NCBI GenBank assembly: GCA_964473525.1
Contig: CAYYPK010000007.1
Span: 124,001 to 188,000 of the forward strand
Length of the DNA: 64,000 bases
Direction: 5' to 3'
From: GCA-2687025 sp964473525
GTDB lineage: Bacteria; Poribacteria; WGA-4E; GCA-2687025
Position numbers and translations under genes: made by a program. This document shows positions 1-8,992 of this stretch, piece by piece (position 1 is the first letter of the stretch; the number at the start of each line of letters is the position of its first letter). The notes below the pieces were generated by a model. That model was not told the DNA's origin. It worked only from the letters and a program-made list of their open reading frames with translations, and searched no databases.

Positions 1-729
1 GCGGGTTCCGAGCCGCTGGCTTGCCTGAGCTTTCCGAGTCCTTTCCGTACTCCGAGCCAGTGTAGCACTAACTACTAGCGGGGCGAGCCGCTGGCGACCC
101 ACCCTCGCGCGCCCATGATACCAGCACATAGTTTCGCCGCAAGTGGCAGGGAGCGCGCGTGACCGCAGAGAGGAAACATGACACCCGCAAGGTGCGCCCA
201 AGCGATATGGCGGAAACCTACGCGACGACGTCGTGATGACGAAAAGGGCACCGGCACGTCCCGCCCTCGACATCTCGAACGAGGCGCGCGAAGGAGAACA
301 GGCGGCCACCGACACCCGAGAAGCCTGCAAAGAGGGGCTAGCCGACCCCGCACAGCGCCAGGAGCGGAGCTAGCAGGCTCCCCGCTTCATCCGAGGGGCC
401 CAACGAGTTCACCACGCGCGAGCTAGACGCCGTCCGGGCGAACCTCCAGGACGCTCGTGGCGAGGTTAAACACCTCCAGGCGTTGCCACGTCCCAGTCGG
501 AGTCGATCAAACGCTGACGACCGAGTTGCAGGGCTTGACCGCCATCGTCCATATACGCCGGATGTTGGATGTGCCGCTGGCTGAAGATGTCGAGGAACCG
601 GAGAAGCCCGGCATGCTGGCAAGATGGCTCGGCGGGCGGCGGAAGCGGCACGTCAGGATCGGGCATGCGTAGCGCGCCCACCATGATGATCCCGTAGCCG
701 TGAACGCCCAGCATGCCGTGCAGCGCGCG
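1..729. other. No confident gene; possibly decayed sequence
   Basis: No reading frame here has convincing coding character. A short stretch at about 405-470 reads, in one plus-strand frame, like a charged helix (ELDAVRANLQDARGEVKHLQ), and another frame at 236-379 is also charged, but the frames do not join and neither has a clear ribosome binding site. The stretch may be a decayed gene of the island that continues to the tRNA-Lys. No RNA gene or repeat was recognised. Confidence 0.4.
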
Positions 730-1860
730 TCAGGGCGTCGGGGGGAACAGGCCTATGCGGAAACCAAGGTCGCTCCAGTTGCCGTCTGCATCGTTGTAGG
801 CGCGATGCGACGAAGCGGCGTCTTCAATGTCGCTGTACGCGCCACCTCGAACAGATCGGTAGTGGTCTATGGTGTCGATTACCACAGAGTAGGGCGGCAG
901 GTGCTTATTCAGGCACCACTCCCACGCGTTGCCGGACATGTCCAGCGCCCCGCACGCCGCCGCGCCCAGAGGATACGACCCCACCGTCGTCGTCGCGCCC
1001 ATGCCCGCGTCGGCGGTGTTGGCATGGCCTTCCCGCCAAATCCCCCAGGGATACGCTCGCCTCTCGGCACCCCCCTGGGCCGCCCATTGCCATCCCCATT
1101 CCGAGGGCAGACGGACTCCCCAAGCGACGCCGTTGACCAGGAGGCCCCCCGATGAAATATCCGATTTCTTGGCTACCATGCGGGCGTTGAGCCACCGTGT
1201 GAACGCCACTGCCTGATACCAAGTTATCTCATCGCGGGGTGCGTCTGCGAGGTCGTTAGATTTAGCGCCCAGCCCCTGTTGCGGAGGCGACTCGCCCACG
1301 GGCATGTTGGCCCACCAGGTCATATCGCTGAACCCATCCGCCGCCTGGACGAAAGCGTCGTATTGCGCGTTGGTAGTCTCGTGCTTGGCGATGTAGAACG
1401 GATTGATGTCGAACGATCTGCCTTCGATCTCAACGCTGCCGCCGGTCGCGACAGGAAGAAAGACTATGCCCTCGCTCTCGAACGATGGGCCAATACCAGC
1501 GTCCGTAGCATCCGGCTCTGTGTCCCCTACCGTGACCTCCTCGGTGACCTCCAAGGAGTCTTGAAAGGTTCCGCCGCCAACACCCGACCATAGGACGTCC
1601 AGCACTCCGCTCCCAACCCGCACGCGCGCCTGGCGTCCGCCGTCAGTTACCTCTGCCAGGACGCCATCTACGGTGACCTGCGTGACAGGTCTGCTGAATG
1701 TCAGCAAGACCGCCCCACCCTCCTCGATCTCAGAGGAGACCAGTGCAGGCCCAAGCAGGCTTTCGGCGTCGATCTGATCCGGGATGTCGTCCGCGCAGCC
1801 GGTGACGAGCAGACCAATGACAAGCACCGACAGCAGTTGTCTCGACACGTCCTTCTCCAC
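730..1860 (-). CDS. Lipoprotein with C-terminal FGE-fold (sulfatase-modifying factor-like) domain
   Basis: The N-terminus is a lipoprotein signal (LLVTGC lipobox), so the protein is probably membrane-anchored outside the cytoplasm. Residues about 30-110 form a small beta-rich domain (IPT/TIG-like by eye). From about residue 130 an FGE-sulfatase fold follows: FYIAKHETTNAQYDAFV, RLPSEWGWQWAAQGG, YPWG, GNAWEWC, RSVRGGAY and LGFRIG. The paired cysteines that true formylglycine-generating enzymes carry after the RGG motif are absent, so a binding or structural role is more likely than sulfatase activation. The start is GTG at 1860, four bases after the caspase-like gene stops; a second GTG at 1848 has a better GGAG site. 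The two genes look co-transcribed. Confidence 0.85.
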   Translation of the reverse strand: MEKDVSRQLLSVLVIGLLVTGCADDIPDQIDAESLLGPALVSSEIEEGGAVLLTFSRPVTQVTVDGVLAEVTDGGRQARVRVGSGVLDVLWSGVGGGTFQDSLEVTEEVTVGDTEPDATDAGIGPSFESEGIVFLPVATGGSVEIEGRSFDINPFYIAKHETTNAQYDAFVQAADGFSDMTWWANMPVGESPPQQGLGAKSNDLADAPRDEITWYQAVAFTRWLNARMVAKKSDISSGGLLVNGVAWGVRLPSEWGWQWAAQGGAERRAYPWGIWREGHANTADAGMGATTTVGSYPLGAAACGALDMSGNAWEWCLNKHLPPYSVVIDTIDHYRSVRGGAYSDIEDAASSHRAYNDADGNWSDLGFRIGLFPPTP

Positions 1861-1864
1861 TTCT

Positions 1865-3820
1865 TCAGAAGCGCAACGAGAGCGCGGCTACCGGGCCTGA
1901 TGGACAGGACGCTGTTCCCAGTGTCAGCGCGCTCTGGCGCTGCTGAGATGCTCCCCGCGCGCTATCTAGCGCGTTGACACCCCACAGAATCGCCACGGCG
2001 ATCTGCGACGCCACTGCGAGTTTCCGAGCCGACTCCGCCTCGCTGTAGGCGTCCTCTTGCCGCGACACGATCTCCTGCAATTGAGCGGTCAATTCCAACT
2101 GGCGTGGAGCTGCGTTCGCAAGTTCGGAGCGGATGCTCTCGTAGTCATCCAAAGTCCTACGGTGACGGACTGTAGCGGCGACAGCCGTAGCCCCAGCCAG
2201 CGCAATGGCGACCTCGTATGCCACTCCGCGACCATTGTTGCCATTCAGGTGTTGACCGAGTCCAGGCAGCAGCAGAGATGCCGCGAAGGCGCCGCCAGGA
2301 GACGAGCCTCCAGCGGGTGCCTGCATGCTCGCCTCCGGTGATGGGCCGGCTATGCGCTGCCAGGTTGGGCGGAGTGTGAACGTCTGTCCTGCGCGGAGGT
2401 CTGGCGTTATGTCGATGGCCCTGTAACCGTCACGCCGCATTTGGATCGTGTGTTGGCCGGGTGGCAGCTCGTGGGGGAGTGTGGTTGGCACGTCATCCAC
2501 AACCACACGAACTCCACTAGGGATGCTAGGATAGGCAATCGCCGTCCGCGTACGTGGGAGTGTGGGCATCGGTTGTGTGTCCGTTGGCGGCTTCAGAGTC
2601 ACCTGTGCCGCGGTCGTGCCCGCTGGTTTCGCAGGCACCGGCACGGGACGCGCCGCCCCACTGATCGCCTGCGCCCTGATCGCGTAGTCGTCTTTGGTGA
2701 TCGTTCCCGCCGCGAAGCCATCCAACTGCTTCAATAGCGCCGTCTCGTGGTCGTCCAATGCGTCCCGTGCAAAGGCGCGCGAGACGACCCGCAACGACAG
2801 GTTTTCCAGCTGGGGGCTGAACCCGCCCAAGAGAATGGCTTGGTTCCGCGCGTCTCGCCTTGCCACGGCTTCGTCTTGGATCGCCTGATGTCGTTCCAGA
2901 TTCACCGCTAGCGGGATGTCTCCACGGACAGGGCCGTGGTCGTATCGCCGCGTCGGCGTCTGTGCCGTGGGGAACTTGGAGCGCGTGTACGCGGGCACTT
3001 CGCGCTCAAGATAGGTCGCGATCTCGTTGAACCCGATGATCGCGTCACCGTTCGCGTCCGCCTCGCCTTCTAGACCGAGCAGCAGAAAGTTGGTGAAGAC
3101 GCTGCCGTCTTGTTCTTCCCAGGATACCTCAGACGCATCCGACGACAGCAGCAGCGGCCTGCCCTGGGCGTCGTCCCACGCCTGGTAGAAGCGACCGTAC
3201 ACTTCGTGCTGAACGCCCTTGGAACCGGCGGGCTTCACTCCACCCGCATGGCAAGCGTCCAAGATCGTGACAACCTTCTCAGCGGCCATAGACCCGACTT
3301 TGCGGGCAAGTTCCGCGTAGTCGATGCATGTCCCGTCGGGGTCGATTAACGCGCGAGGATGCGTCAGATACGGAATCAGGTAGGCGGGTGCGCCTTCGGT
3401 GTTGGAACCGTCCGGTCGGAAGCCGTGACCACTGAAGTAGATCAGCACCAAGTCGTTCGCGGTGGCCTTGTTCGCGATGTCGGTCAGTTCAATGCCGATA
3501 GCGTCCTTCGTCGCATCCCGGTCTTTCAACCTACGGACGTTCTCGGGCTTGAACCCGCCCTTCTGGGGGTCGGTCAAGAAGCCGTACAGCGCGTCCACGT
3601 CCTTCGCAGGGGCGCGTAGCGAACTGATCGAACCACCCTCGATGTCTGGGTACTGACCAACGCCGACAAGTAAGGCCCAACCGGTGCCACCCGGCGTGAT
3701 GACTTCCGCCGGTGGCTCTACCGACTCTATCCGCAACGTCTTCGCGTCGGGCGTTTGGGCGGACAGGTGTCCAGTGATGAGGAAGACGACGGCGAGGGTC
3801 GAGAAGGCGCGCTTGGACAT
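1865..3820 (-). CDS. Secreted caspase-like (C14) protein with PEGA domain and membrane tail
   Basis: The chosen start is the ATG at 3820, preceded by GGAG and followed at once by a signal peptide (MSKRAFSTLAVVFLITGHLSAQ). An upstream in-frame start at 3895 would bury that signal. Residues about 45-290 are a caspase/metacaspase-like peptidase fold with the His-Cys dyad visible as YFSGHG (His132) and ILDACHAG (Cys190). A PEGA-like segment follows (about 395-465; VVVDDVPTTLP, GQHTIQMRRDGYR). The C-terminal third has hydrophobic segments around LLLPGLGQHLNG and a coiled stretch, resembling DUF5683-type membrane tails. Family knowledge suggests Arg/Lys-directed proteolysis outside the cytoplasm; the substrate is unknown. 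It is followed four bases later by the FGE-fold lipoprotein. Confidence 0.88.
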   Translation of the reverse strand: MSKRAFSTLAVVFLITGHLSAQTPDAKTLRIESVEPPAEVITPGGTGWALLVGVGQYPDIEGGSISSLRAPAKDVDALYGFLTDPQKGGFKPENVRRLKDRDATKDAIGIELTDIANKATANDLVLIYFSGHGFRPDGSNTEGAPAYLIPYLTHPRALIDPDGTCIDYAELARKVGSMAAEKVVTILDACHAGGVKPAGSKGVQHEVYGRFYQAWDDAQGRPLLLSSDASEVSWEEQDGSVFTNFLLLGLEGEADANGDAIIGFNEIATYLEREVPAYTRSKFPTAQTPTRRYDHGPVRGDIPLAVNLERHQAIQDEAVARRDARNQAILLGGFSPQLENLSLRVVSRAFARDALDDHETALLKQLDGFAAGTITKDDYAIRAQAISGAARPVPVPAKPAGTTAAQVTLKPPTDTQPMPTLPRTRTAIAYPSIPSGVRVVVDDVPTTLPHELPPGQHTIQMRRDGYRAIDITPDLRAGQTFTLRPTWQRIAGPSPEASMQAPAGGSSPGGAFAASLLLPGLGQHLNGNNGRGVAYEVAIALAGATAVAATVRHRRTLDDYESIRSELANAAPRQLELTAQLQEIVSRQEDAYSEAESARKLAVASQIAVAILWGVNALDSARGASQQRQSALTLGTASCPSGPVAALSLRF

Positions 3821-4482
3821 CTTGGGTCTCCGGCGGGCATCGTACGCCGGATACCGGGTCGGCTCAACCACGCGAGGGCGATGATATAGGCGCATAGGAG
3901 CCCCGTGACGGGCTTCCCGTGGCCCGGACGGGTATTACCCACCCACGCGAACGGAACACGGATACGGAACTTCGCACGCCGGCTGTCGACGCTCAACTGC
4001 TTCACACGCGCGATGGGGTTAGCGTCGATCACGCCGAGATCTACCGCGTAATTCATGACCTGCTTGAACTTCTGCGTCACCATGTTGAGCGTGCGCGGGG
4101 CGAATCGTTCGTAGTGCGCCCTCAGTTGCTCGACATGGCTCCGGTTGACGCCACTCAGGCGCGGTCCTGGGGCTGCCGCTTCCGCCCACTTTGCCACCAG
4201 ACCTACGCATCGTTCAGCGTAGTCGTATGCCTTCAGGTTCTGTTGCGAGGGCAGGAACGTGTGCATGAGGTAGGAGGCGAGCAAGGGGTCGTCGTGTTGG
4301 CCGCGCTCTGTCAGCAGTTCGTCGAACAGCGTCAGCGCGCGCTCTCGAACCGTGCCGAGTTTGCGAATCGTCCGACGACCATCATCGGGCTTGATGTCGG
4401 CGATGTATTGGCCGTCCTTCAGGAACAGTCCTGAAGCCTGACGATGGGGCAAGAGTACGATGGGTTGGCGTCCACGAGCCAT
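3727..4482 (-). pseudogene. Truncated tyrosine recombinase/integrase (N-terminal half only)
   Basis: From the ATG at 4482 (MARGRQPIVLLPHRQ), with a GGATTGGGAAAG stretch upstream, the product matches the arm-binding and SAM-like core-binding part of phage-type integrases: KDGQYIADIKPDDG, HTFLPSQQNLKAYDYAERC, RSHVEQLRAHYERF, TQKFKQVMNYAVDLGVIDANP. Recognisable integrase sequence ends at about 3958. The catalytic domain (R-H-R-Y) is missing; the frame runs on as non-homologous sequence into the 5' part of the caspase-like gene. The gene begins about 125 bases beyond the 3' end of tRNA-Lys, the usual place for an island integrase. I read it as a decayed island remnant. Confidence 0.75.
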
Positions 4483-4605
4483 GGCTTTCCCAATCCTTTC
4501 CTGGATTAGGAAAGAATCAGGAAAACATGCCGCATTTTGCGGCGTTTCTGCCGTATTGACGAATTGGGCTAGGCGCTTGAAACCCGCTCTACGACAGGCG
4601 GTGGG

Positions 4606-4680
4606 TGGTGCGCCGCGAAGGACTTGAACCTTCAACCTGCGGATTAAGAGTCCGATGCTCTACCATTGAGCTAGCGGCGC
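4606..4680 (-). tRNA. tRNA-Lys (anticodon CTT), CCA encoded
   Basis: On the minus strand a complete cloverleaf can be drawn. The acceptor stem is GCGCCGC/GCGGCGC (perfect 7 bp), the D stem GCTC/GAGC, the anticodon loop CTCTTAA (anticodon CTT, reads AAG), and the T arm GAAGG-TTCAAGT-CCTTC, followed by discriminator A and an encoded CCA. Only the first anticodon-stem pair (T.C) is mismatched. Total length is 75 bases including CCA. An integrase fragment starts just beyond its 3' end, so the gene probably served as an integration site. No second copy of the 3' end was seen between 1 and 4600. Confidence 0.95.
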
Positions 4681-4769
4681 GCCTGTCGACCGTGATTATC
4701 GTGCCAGACGCCACCTCGTTTGGCAAGAGAATCTCAGTCAGTAAGGGCGTTTGCAGGGATATGTCCTCC

Positions 4770-7268
4770 CTACGCATGCGTCAACACGGCGCCCTTTGTG
4801 TCGGCGAGCGGCAGCACGAAACGGAAGTCGCTTCCCGACCCCGCGCCATCGTCCACCCAGATACGGCCGCCGTGCGCCTCGACGATGCTTTTGGCGATGG
4901 CGAGTCCTAGTCCCGTGCCGCCCTGCTGGCGTGTGTGGACGTTGCTCACCTGGTGGAACTTGTCGAAGATCAAGGACCGCTCCTCAGGCGGGATGCCTGT
5001 ACCCGTGTCGATGACCTGTATTGACAACTGCTCGCCCTCCTGACCTATCCGCACGCGCACGCTGCCGCCCTGAGGCGTGAACTTCACAGCATTGCTCAGC
5101 AGGTTCGTGACGACCTGCCCGATGCGCTCGCCGTCCGCCACGGCGTCCGGCACATCGTCGGCCGCCTCGAGGCTCAGCGTGATGTCCTTGTCGTCCGCCT
5201 GCGTGCGGATGTCGTCCATGCGCGTCGCTGCGACCTCCACGATGGACGTCGGCGCCATGCGCATCTCCATGCGCCCGGACTCAATACGCGACAGGTCCAG
5301 CAGGTCGCTGATGAGATGCGACAGCCGCAACGCCTGCCGCTCGACACGCACCAGCTTGTCTAGCGTGAGCTCAGGCACGTCGCCAGTCTTGCCGTCCAGG
5401 ATGAGTCGCGTGTAGCCGTAGATCGACGTGAGGGGCGTGCGCAACTCGTGGGAGACAAGGGCGACGAAGTCCGACTTCATCTGCTCGATTTCCTTCTCCC
5501 GCGTGATGTCGTCCAGGACGTACACCGTGCCGATGGAGGCGTCGTCGCCCGCCGTGACAGCGCTCGACACCACCTTCAGCGCGCGCGTTTCGTCACCAAC
5601 GGTGAGGGACACCTCGGTGGACACCGGCTGCGCGCGTCGTCGCGCGACGCGCTCTCGGGAGAACAACTCGACGACGACGGCTGGGTCCAACAGCTCGTCC
5701 ACAACCTTGCCCGCAGCGTCATCCGGGAGCCCGAGTAGGTGCTCCGCTGCCGGGTTTGTCAGCACGATCTTCCGATCGAGGTCCAGATAGACGATGCCTT
5801 CCGCTACGCTGTTCAGGACGCTGCTGAGCTTCTTCTCCTCCCGTGTGAGGCTTCCGAGGGCCTCCTGCACCGTGCCGGTCATCTCGTTGAATTCTTCGAC
5901 GAGGATGCCGATTTCGTTGTGCATCGTGATGGGGATCGCCTGCTGGTAGTCGCCACGGCGAATGGACTGTGCCGCGTCCGTGATCTGGCTCAACGGCCGC
6001 ATCAGGCGGCTGGCGAAAACGACCGACGTTACGCCCAACGCCGCGATGGCTGCGCCAACGAACCACAGCACGCGCTGCCGTAGCGCCTGTGCCGACGTAA
6101 ACGCCAGCCGCGTTGGCTCGGACACGACGACCGACCACGGCAACGTCCCCGCGGGACGCGCCATACCGTAGACACGCTCGGCTCCGTAGCCGTCCTTCTC
6201 GACGCTGTACAATCGTCGGCGCTGCGACGAGTTCCGGCGCGTCGCCTCCTCTGCCGCGCGGGAATAAAGCAACTGGGCCTTCTTCACGCCGAGACGCGTG
6301 ATGGGCGGCGACGCGAGGTTCCCTTCGCGCGCCAACTGTGCGGCGATCTCCCCCTCGAGTTCTGAGACCGTCCTGTCGGTCACGGACACCGAAGATCCCG
6401 TGGGCAAGTCGATGTGGTCCAGCGCCACCGTGACGCTCGTGTTCCACTCAGGATGCCCGTCCACCTCCATGTACACACGGTCACCGTCGCGCAGGTCGCG
6501 CCAATCTGACGCGGAGGACGCGACCATGTACACCGCGCCGTCCCGCCCGTCGAGGCCCATGATGACGATGTCGCGCTCCCGGTCGATCCCGCCCGACGAA
6601 GATATGCGCGTGAGCCGCCCGAGTTCCGGCATGGCGAACACCGCCTTGATAGCCCCTAACGGCGTGCTGCCCTCCCGCACCTGAACCGATATCGTCAGGA
6701 TCACCGAATCGCTCGCGTCGTCGTACGCGGTCTTGCCGATGTAGTTGCGTCGACTCTCGACGGTTTCCTTCCACCACGGCTCCTCGCTGACGTCAAAGGG
6801 CGCGTGCAGGTCACTCGACATCAGTAAGATGCCGCGCGCGTCCGCAATGACGTAGTGGACCATGCGAGGCGCGCGATCCGTCAGCGCGCGGCGCAACGAC
6901 GCCATCCGACCGGCATCGAGGGACTGACCGGAGAACTTCCACGAGCGGTACAGGTCGGTCGGGTCGTGGCGCATCATCTCGGCAAGGTGAGGCTGCACCA
7001 CATCGCGCGCGAGGCCGACCACGTTGTCCAAACGCGCCTGCGCCGGCTCCGTGGCGCGCCCCAGCAACTCGTCGGCCACCTCGTGCAGGTGCACGCCGAC
7101 GGCCTCCTCCAACGACGACCGGCTCTGGTCGTAGAGACCGACACCTGGGAGGAACACGACCGCAAGCACGGGTGCCAGAGAGGCGAGAAGCAGCATGAGC
7201 ACAAGCTGGCTGCGGAGGCTGCTGAGCCATCGGTAGACCGTAGGTACCCGCGTCGGGCTCGACGGCAT
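4770..7268 (-). CDS. Membrane sensor histidine kinase (Cache-like sensor, HAMP, PAS, HisKA, HATPase)
   Basis: The chosen start is the ATG at 7268; a start at 7304 is possible and neither has a strong Shine-Dalgarno. Order: a transmembrane segment (LVLMLLLASLAPVLAVVFL); a large extracytoplasmic sensor region of about 340 residues with Cache-type features (EEPWWKETVESRRNYIGKT, AIKAVFAMPELGRL); a second membrane segment (VLWFVGAAIAALGVTSVVFA); HAMP (RLMRPLSQITDAAQSIRRGDY); PAS (VLNSVAEGIVYLDLDRKIV); then HisKA with SHELRTPL. The ATPase domain has N box LLSNAVKFTP, G1 DTGTGIP and G2 GGTGLGLAIAKSIVEAHGG. All catalytic motifs are intact. No response regulator gene lies next to it, so the partner is unknown. 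Confidence 0.93.
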   Translation of the reverse strand: MPSSPTRVPTVYRWLSSLRSQLVLMLLLASLAPVLAVVFLPGVGLYDQSRSSLEEAVGVHLHEVADELLGRATEPAQARLDNVVGLARDVVQPHLAEMMRHDPTDLYRSWKFSGQSLDAGRMASLRRALTDRAPRMVHYVIADARGILLMSSDLHAPFDVSEEPWWKETVESRRNYIGKTAYDDASDSVILTISVQVREGSTPLGAIKAVFAMPELGRLTRISSSGGIDRERDIVIMGLDGRDGAVYMVASSASDWRDLRDGDRVYMEVDGHPEWNTSVTVALDHIDLPTGSSVSVTDRTVSELEGEIAAQLAREGNLASPPITRLGVKKAQLLYSRAAEEATRRNSSQRRRLYSVEKDGYGAERVYGMARPAGTLPWSVVVSEPTRLAFTSAQALRQRVLWFVGAAIAALGVTSVVFASRLMRPLSQITDAAQSIRRGDYQQAIPITMHNEIGILVEEFNEMTGTVQEALGSLTREEKKLSSVLNSVAEGIVYLDLDRKIVLTNPAAEHLLGLPDDAAGKVVDELLDPAVVVELFSRERVARRRAQPVSTEVSLTVGDETRALKVVSSAVTAGDDASIGTVYVLDDITREKEIEQMKSDFVALVSHELRTPLTSIYGYTRLILDGKTGDVPELTLDKLVRVERQALRLSHLISDLLDLSRIESGRMEMRMAPTSIVEVAATRMDDIRTQADDKDITLSLEAADDVPDAVADGERIGQVVTNLLSNAVKFTPQGGSVRVRIGQEGEQLSIQVIDTGTGIPPEERSLIFDKFHQVSNVHTRQQGGTGLGLAIAKSIVEAHGGRIWVDDGAGSGSDFRFVLPLADTKGAVLTHA

Positions 7269-7397
7269 GAAGCGTGTCCAAACGCCATGGCAACAGGACG
7301 ACACGTCCGATTCTGCCTCTGACGAACGCCCGGAGCAATCCGTGTGGGCATCTCGACGGCGGCAGCCCTACCACATTGCGGGAGTGTCACGACGGGC

Positions 7398-8072
7398 TCA
7401 CGCGTCTGCCCGCTGGCGCTCGGGTTCGTCGCGAAACCGCACGTACGCGAAGCGTCGACGCTCGGCCGCCCTCTCGTCCGACCGCCAGCGGGTCTCCGCG
7501 ACCGTCGGCCATGCAGCCACGCGATCCAACGCAGAGCGCTCGTCGTCGTCGTCGTACTTATGGACGACGCACCATCCACCGGGGCGGACCATGCCCCGCG
7601 CGCACTCCGCCACCCACTCGACCGAGGCGGTGTACCGCGAGACGACGCCGTCGAACGCGCGCAGCCAGTCGTCCGGTAGGGCGCCCGGTTCCACCCGCTC
7701 GCATGCCACGGACACGCCGGACAGGCGCAACGTCGACTTCAGCGCGTGCAGAAAACCCGTCTTACGCGAGACCGACTCGATGAGGGTGAAGCGCGCCTGC
7801 GGGCGCAGAATCGCCAGCGGCGCCCCAGGGAACCCCGCTCCACTCCCAATGTCGGCTACGCGCGCGCCGTCCGTGATCTCCACATGATGCAGCGCGAGAC
7901 ACGAATCCACGAAGTGCGCGTGAACCATTTCAGCGGGATCGCGCACGGCGGTCAGGTTCATGCGCGCGTTCCACTTGTCGAGGAGGGCTGCGTAGTCCAC
8001 GAACGCGGTCACTTGCTCGTCGCTGAGCTGGAAACCCGCCGCCACGAACGCTGTCGCGATGGCTTCCCTCAT
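7398..8072 (-). CDS. rsmG: 16S rRNA (guanine-N7) methyltransferase RsmG (GidB)
   Basis: The start chosen is the ATG at 8072, five bases after the M28 peptidase gene ends, giving 224 residues, near the family norm of about 200-240. The SAM-binding motif ADIGSGAGFPGAPLAI is diagnostic, and other conserved parts are visible (LLDKWNARMNLTAVRDP, HFVDSCLAL, RKTGFLHAL, GVVSRYTASVEW). The enzyme methylates G527 (E. coli numbering) of 16S rRNA. It is the last gene of a tight recR-M28-rsmG unit. The linkage to recR is unusual; gidA or parA-parB neighbours are more common. Confidence 0.93.
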   Translation of the reverse strand: MREAIATAFVAAGFQLSDEQVTAFVDYAALLDKWNARMNLTAVRDPAEMVHAHFVDSCLALHHVEITDGARVADIGSGAGFPGAPLAILRPQARFTLIESVSRKTGFLHALKSTLRLSGVSVACERVEPGALPDDWLRAFDGVVSRYTASVEWVAECARGMVRPGGWCVVHKYDDDDERSALDRVAAWPTVAETRWRSDERAAERRRFAYVRFRDEPERQRADA

Positions 8073-8077
8073 CGCCC

Positions 8078-8992
8078 TCAGCCGCCGAGAGTGTAGATGT
8101 AGCGCGCAAGCACCGACCCGACAGCTTCCAGGCTCTCCGCGGAGCACTTGTCGGGCGTGTCTTCGAGCGTGTGCCACGGTGGGTAGCTAAAGTCGATGAG
8201 GTCGATCGCCGGGATGCCTGCTCTGATAAGCAGGACGTGGTCGTCGGAGATCGCCGGTCCCGTGCGGGAGCTGAACTGCGTCACACCCATGTCGGCCGCC
8301 GTCGCCCACAGATCGCGCATGAGTTCGGGCGCGGCTTTGCGCGAAGTCGGCTCAATGGGAATGGAAAGGTCGGCGTCGCCCACCATGTCGAGCAGGATGG
8401 CGTACCGAGGTCTGGCCGGCGTGATGTTCTGAGCATAATACCGCGACCCGTGGAACATGTTCGCGGTCGACTTGCCCCAGTCCTCTCCGTCGAACAGCAC
8501 GAACACGATGGGAACAGGCGGCGCCACGATGTCGAACACCCGCGCCAACTCGATGAGCACGGCGACGCCCGAGGCCCCGTCGTTGGCGCCGGGTATTGGC
8601 TTGTCGCGGTTCTCGGGGTTCGGGTCGCGATCCGCGAAGGGCCGCGTGTCCCAATGGGCGCATAGCATCACGGGCGATTCTGTGGCGTTCCCGAACGTCG
8701 CGATGACGTTGTGCATGGGGATTTCGCGGTCGTCGTCGGTGATCGAGAACGACTGTAGTTCCACGTGGTCAGCAAAGACGCCGAACTGTTCTACGAGGTA
8801 ATCGCGCGCTTCGAGGTGGGTCGCGGTTCCCGGCACGCGAGGACCGATGGCAACCTGTCGTTCCAGCGCGACCATCGCTAACCCGCCGTTGAACGTCGGG
8901 AGCCCCTGCGCGTCCGCGATGCGGTCGTCCGCGACGCATCCGAGCAGCACCAGCGCAGGCAGCAAGAGGGCGACGACGGGTCGGCTACGCAT
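8078..8992 (-). CDS. M28-family zinc metallopeptidase / glutaminyl cyclase-like lipoprotein
   Basis: It begins at the ATG at 8992, whose A is shared with the recR stop codon (TGATG), so translation is probably coupled. The N-terminus is a lipoprotein signal (ALVLLGCVADD). The M28 zinc ligands and catalytic acids are all visible: AHWDTR (His, Asp), GANDGASG (bridging Asp), FDGEDWG (Glu), LDMVGD (Asp) and WHTLEDT (His). The pattern, with FDGEDWG and the DMVGD spacing, is closest to glutaminyl-peptide cyclotransferase-like members. An aminopeptidase activity cannot be excluded from sequence alone. It should act at the cell envelope. Confidence 0.87.
   Translation of the reverse strand: MRSRPVVALLLPALVLLGCVADDRIADAQGLPTFNGGLAMVALERQVAIGPRVPGTATHLEARDYLVEQFGVFADHVELQSFSITDDDREIPMHNVIATFGNATESPVMLCAHWDTRPFADRDPNPENRDKPIPGANDGASGVAVLIELARVFDIVAPPVPIVFVLFDGEDWGKSTANMFHGSRYYAQNITPARPRYAILLDMVGDADLSIPIEPTSRKAAPELMRDLWATAADMGVTQFSSRTGPAISDDHVLLIRAGIPAIDLIDFSYPPWHTLEDTPDKCSAESLEAVGSVLARYIYTLGG

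Noticed and set aside
1..4600. Second attachment repeat of the tRNA-Lys 3' end
   Set aside because: No copy of the 3' end of the tRNA was seen by eye in this stretch, so the left boundary of the island is not defined.
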